Shown piece after piece: positions 5,806 to 5,907 of a DNA stretch of 5,907 nucleotides. Below the pieces are notes generated by a model. That model was not told the DNA's origin. It ran no database searches and saw nothing but the letters and a program-made list of their open reading frames with translations. The stretch is from an uncultured Clostridia bacterium (lineage in GTDB: Bacteria > Bacillota > Clostridia > Christensenellales > Borkfalkiaceae): assembly GCA_947176485.1 (NCBI GenBank), contig CAMWQS010000090.1, positions 1-5,907 of the forward strand, in the 5' to 3' direction. Both the position numbers and the translations under genes were made by a program. The stretch's first letter is position 1. The number at the start of each line of letters is the position of its first letter.

Positions 5806-5834
5806 ATTATAGCATAATTATATATAAGTTGCAA
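5806..5834 (-). promoter_or_regulatory. tilS proximal promoter, predicting a leaderless mRNA
   Basis: TTGCAA (5834..5829), a 17-nt spacer and a perfect TATAAT (5811..5806), with TGC directly before the -10 as an extended element. The +1 expected about 7 nt after the -10 falls at 5798-5799, the A of the tilS ATG or one base before it. There would be no 5' untranslated region to carry a ribosome-binding site, consistent with none being visible. Confidence 0.75.
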
Positions 5835-5860
5835 GTTTCAAAGTAAATTTTAATAAAAAT

Positions 5861-5888
5861 TTTATAAGCGTCGAAAAACAGTTGACAA
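5861..5888 (-). promoter_or_regulatory. Possible distal tilS promoter
   Basis: TTGTCA (5888..5883), a 16-nt spacer and TATAAA (5866..5861): five of six matches at each hexamer, with a slightly short spacer. A transcript from here would carry a leader of roughly 55 nt before tilS. The surrounding DNA is very AT-rich, so chance matches are more likely than elsewhere. Confidence 0.4.
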
Positions 5889-5907
5889 ATTTTTGATTTT
5901 TTAATAT
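5882..5907 (+). promoter_or_regulatory. Possible divergent promoter, cut by the window edge
   Basis: A consensus TTGACA (5882-5887) is followed 17 nt later by TAT at 5905-5907, the first three bases of a potential -10 box that runs out of the window. It points away from tilS and overlaps the distal minus-strand -35. Whether a gene lies beyond is not visible. Nothing else is seen in the non-coding stretch 5835-5907. Confidence 0.4.

Noticed and set aside
5799..5834. TTG at 5834 or ATG at 5807 as the tilS start
   Set aside because: Both coincide with the -35 and -10 hexamers of a near-consensus promoter, lack ribosome sites, and add residues (QLIYNYAIMTF) not expected in TilS.
1..5907. tRNA/rRNA genes, CRISPR arrays, insertion sequences, prophage or defence genes
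   Set aside because: None seen on either strand: the genes are packed closely, gaps are short, and there are no spaced direct repeats or transposase-like frames.

Overview
The window looks like ordinary chromosome from a low-to-medium GC Gram-positive bacterium, most likely a member of Clostridia (Bacillota), perhaps an uncultured gut lineage. The reasons are AGGAG Shine-Dalgarno sites with a uniform 6-nt spacing, sigma-A type promoters, the tilS-hpt neighbourhood typical of Firmicutes, an ECF-type BioY biotin transporter and a Wzz-like two-pass membrane protein. The exact taxon cannot be read from the sequence. All seven complete genes and one partial gene lie on the minus strand, so transcription runs from high to low coordinates.

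From the right edge, the AT-rich stretch 5799-5907 holds promoters only. One sits directly against tilS and predicts a nearly leaderless mRNA, one lies farther upstream, and a possible divergent plus-strand promoter is cut by the window end. A compact operon follows: tilS (tRNA-Ile lysidine synthetase), a bacterial MIF/tautomerase homologue, hpt (hypoxanthine phosphoribosyltransferase) and a Wzz-like envelope protein. The last three each have AGGAG placed 6 nt before ATG. The ftsH gene that usually follows hpt in Firmicutes is absent here.

bioY (biotin uptake) comes next. A 13-bp inverted repeat in front of it resembles a BirA biotin-repressor operator. A strong intrinsic terminator closes bioY and contains its stop codon in the loop. 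alr (alanine racemase, D-Ala for peptidoglycan) then has its own extended -10 promoter and a start codon lying in a small palindrome. It is followed by an unrecognised multi-pass membrane protein whose stop overlaps (ATGA) the start of rsmD (16S rRNA G966 methyltransferase), which runs off the left edge.

The genes cover translation fidelity (tilS, rsmD), purine salvage (hpt), cofactor uptake (bioY) and cell envelope (alr, Wzz-like). I found no mobile element, CRISPR array, tRNA, rRNA or defence-type cluster, and no clear candidate for a wholly new system. The points most worth checking are the putative BirA operator, the leaderless tilS start, the MIF homologue inside a housekeeping operon, and the uncharacterised membrane protein coupled to rsmD.
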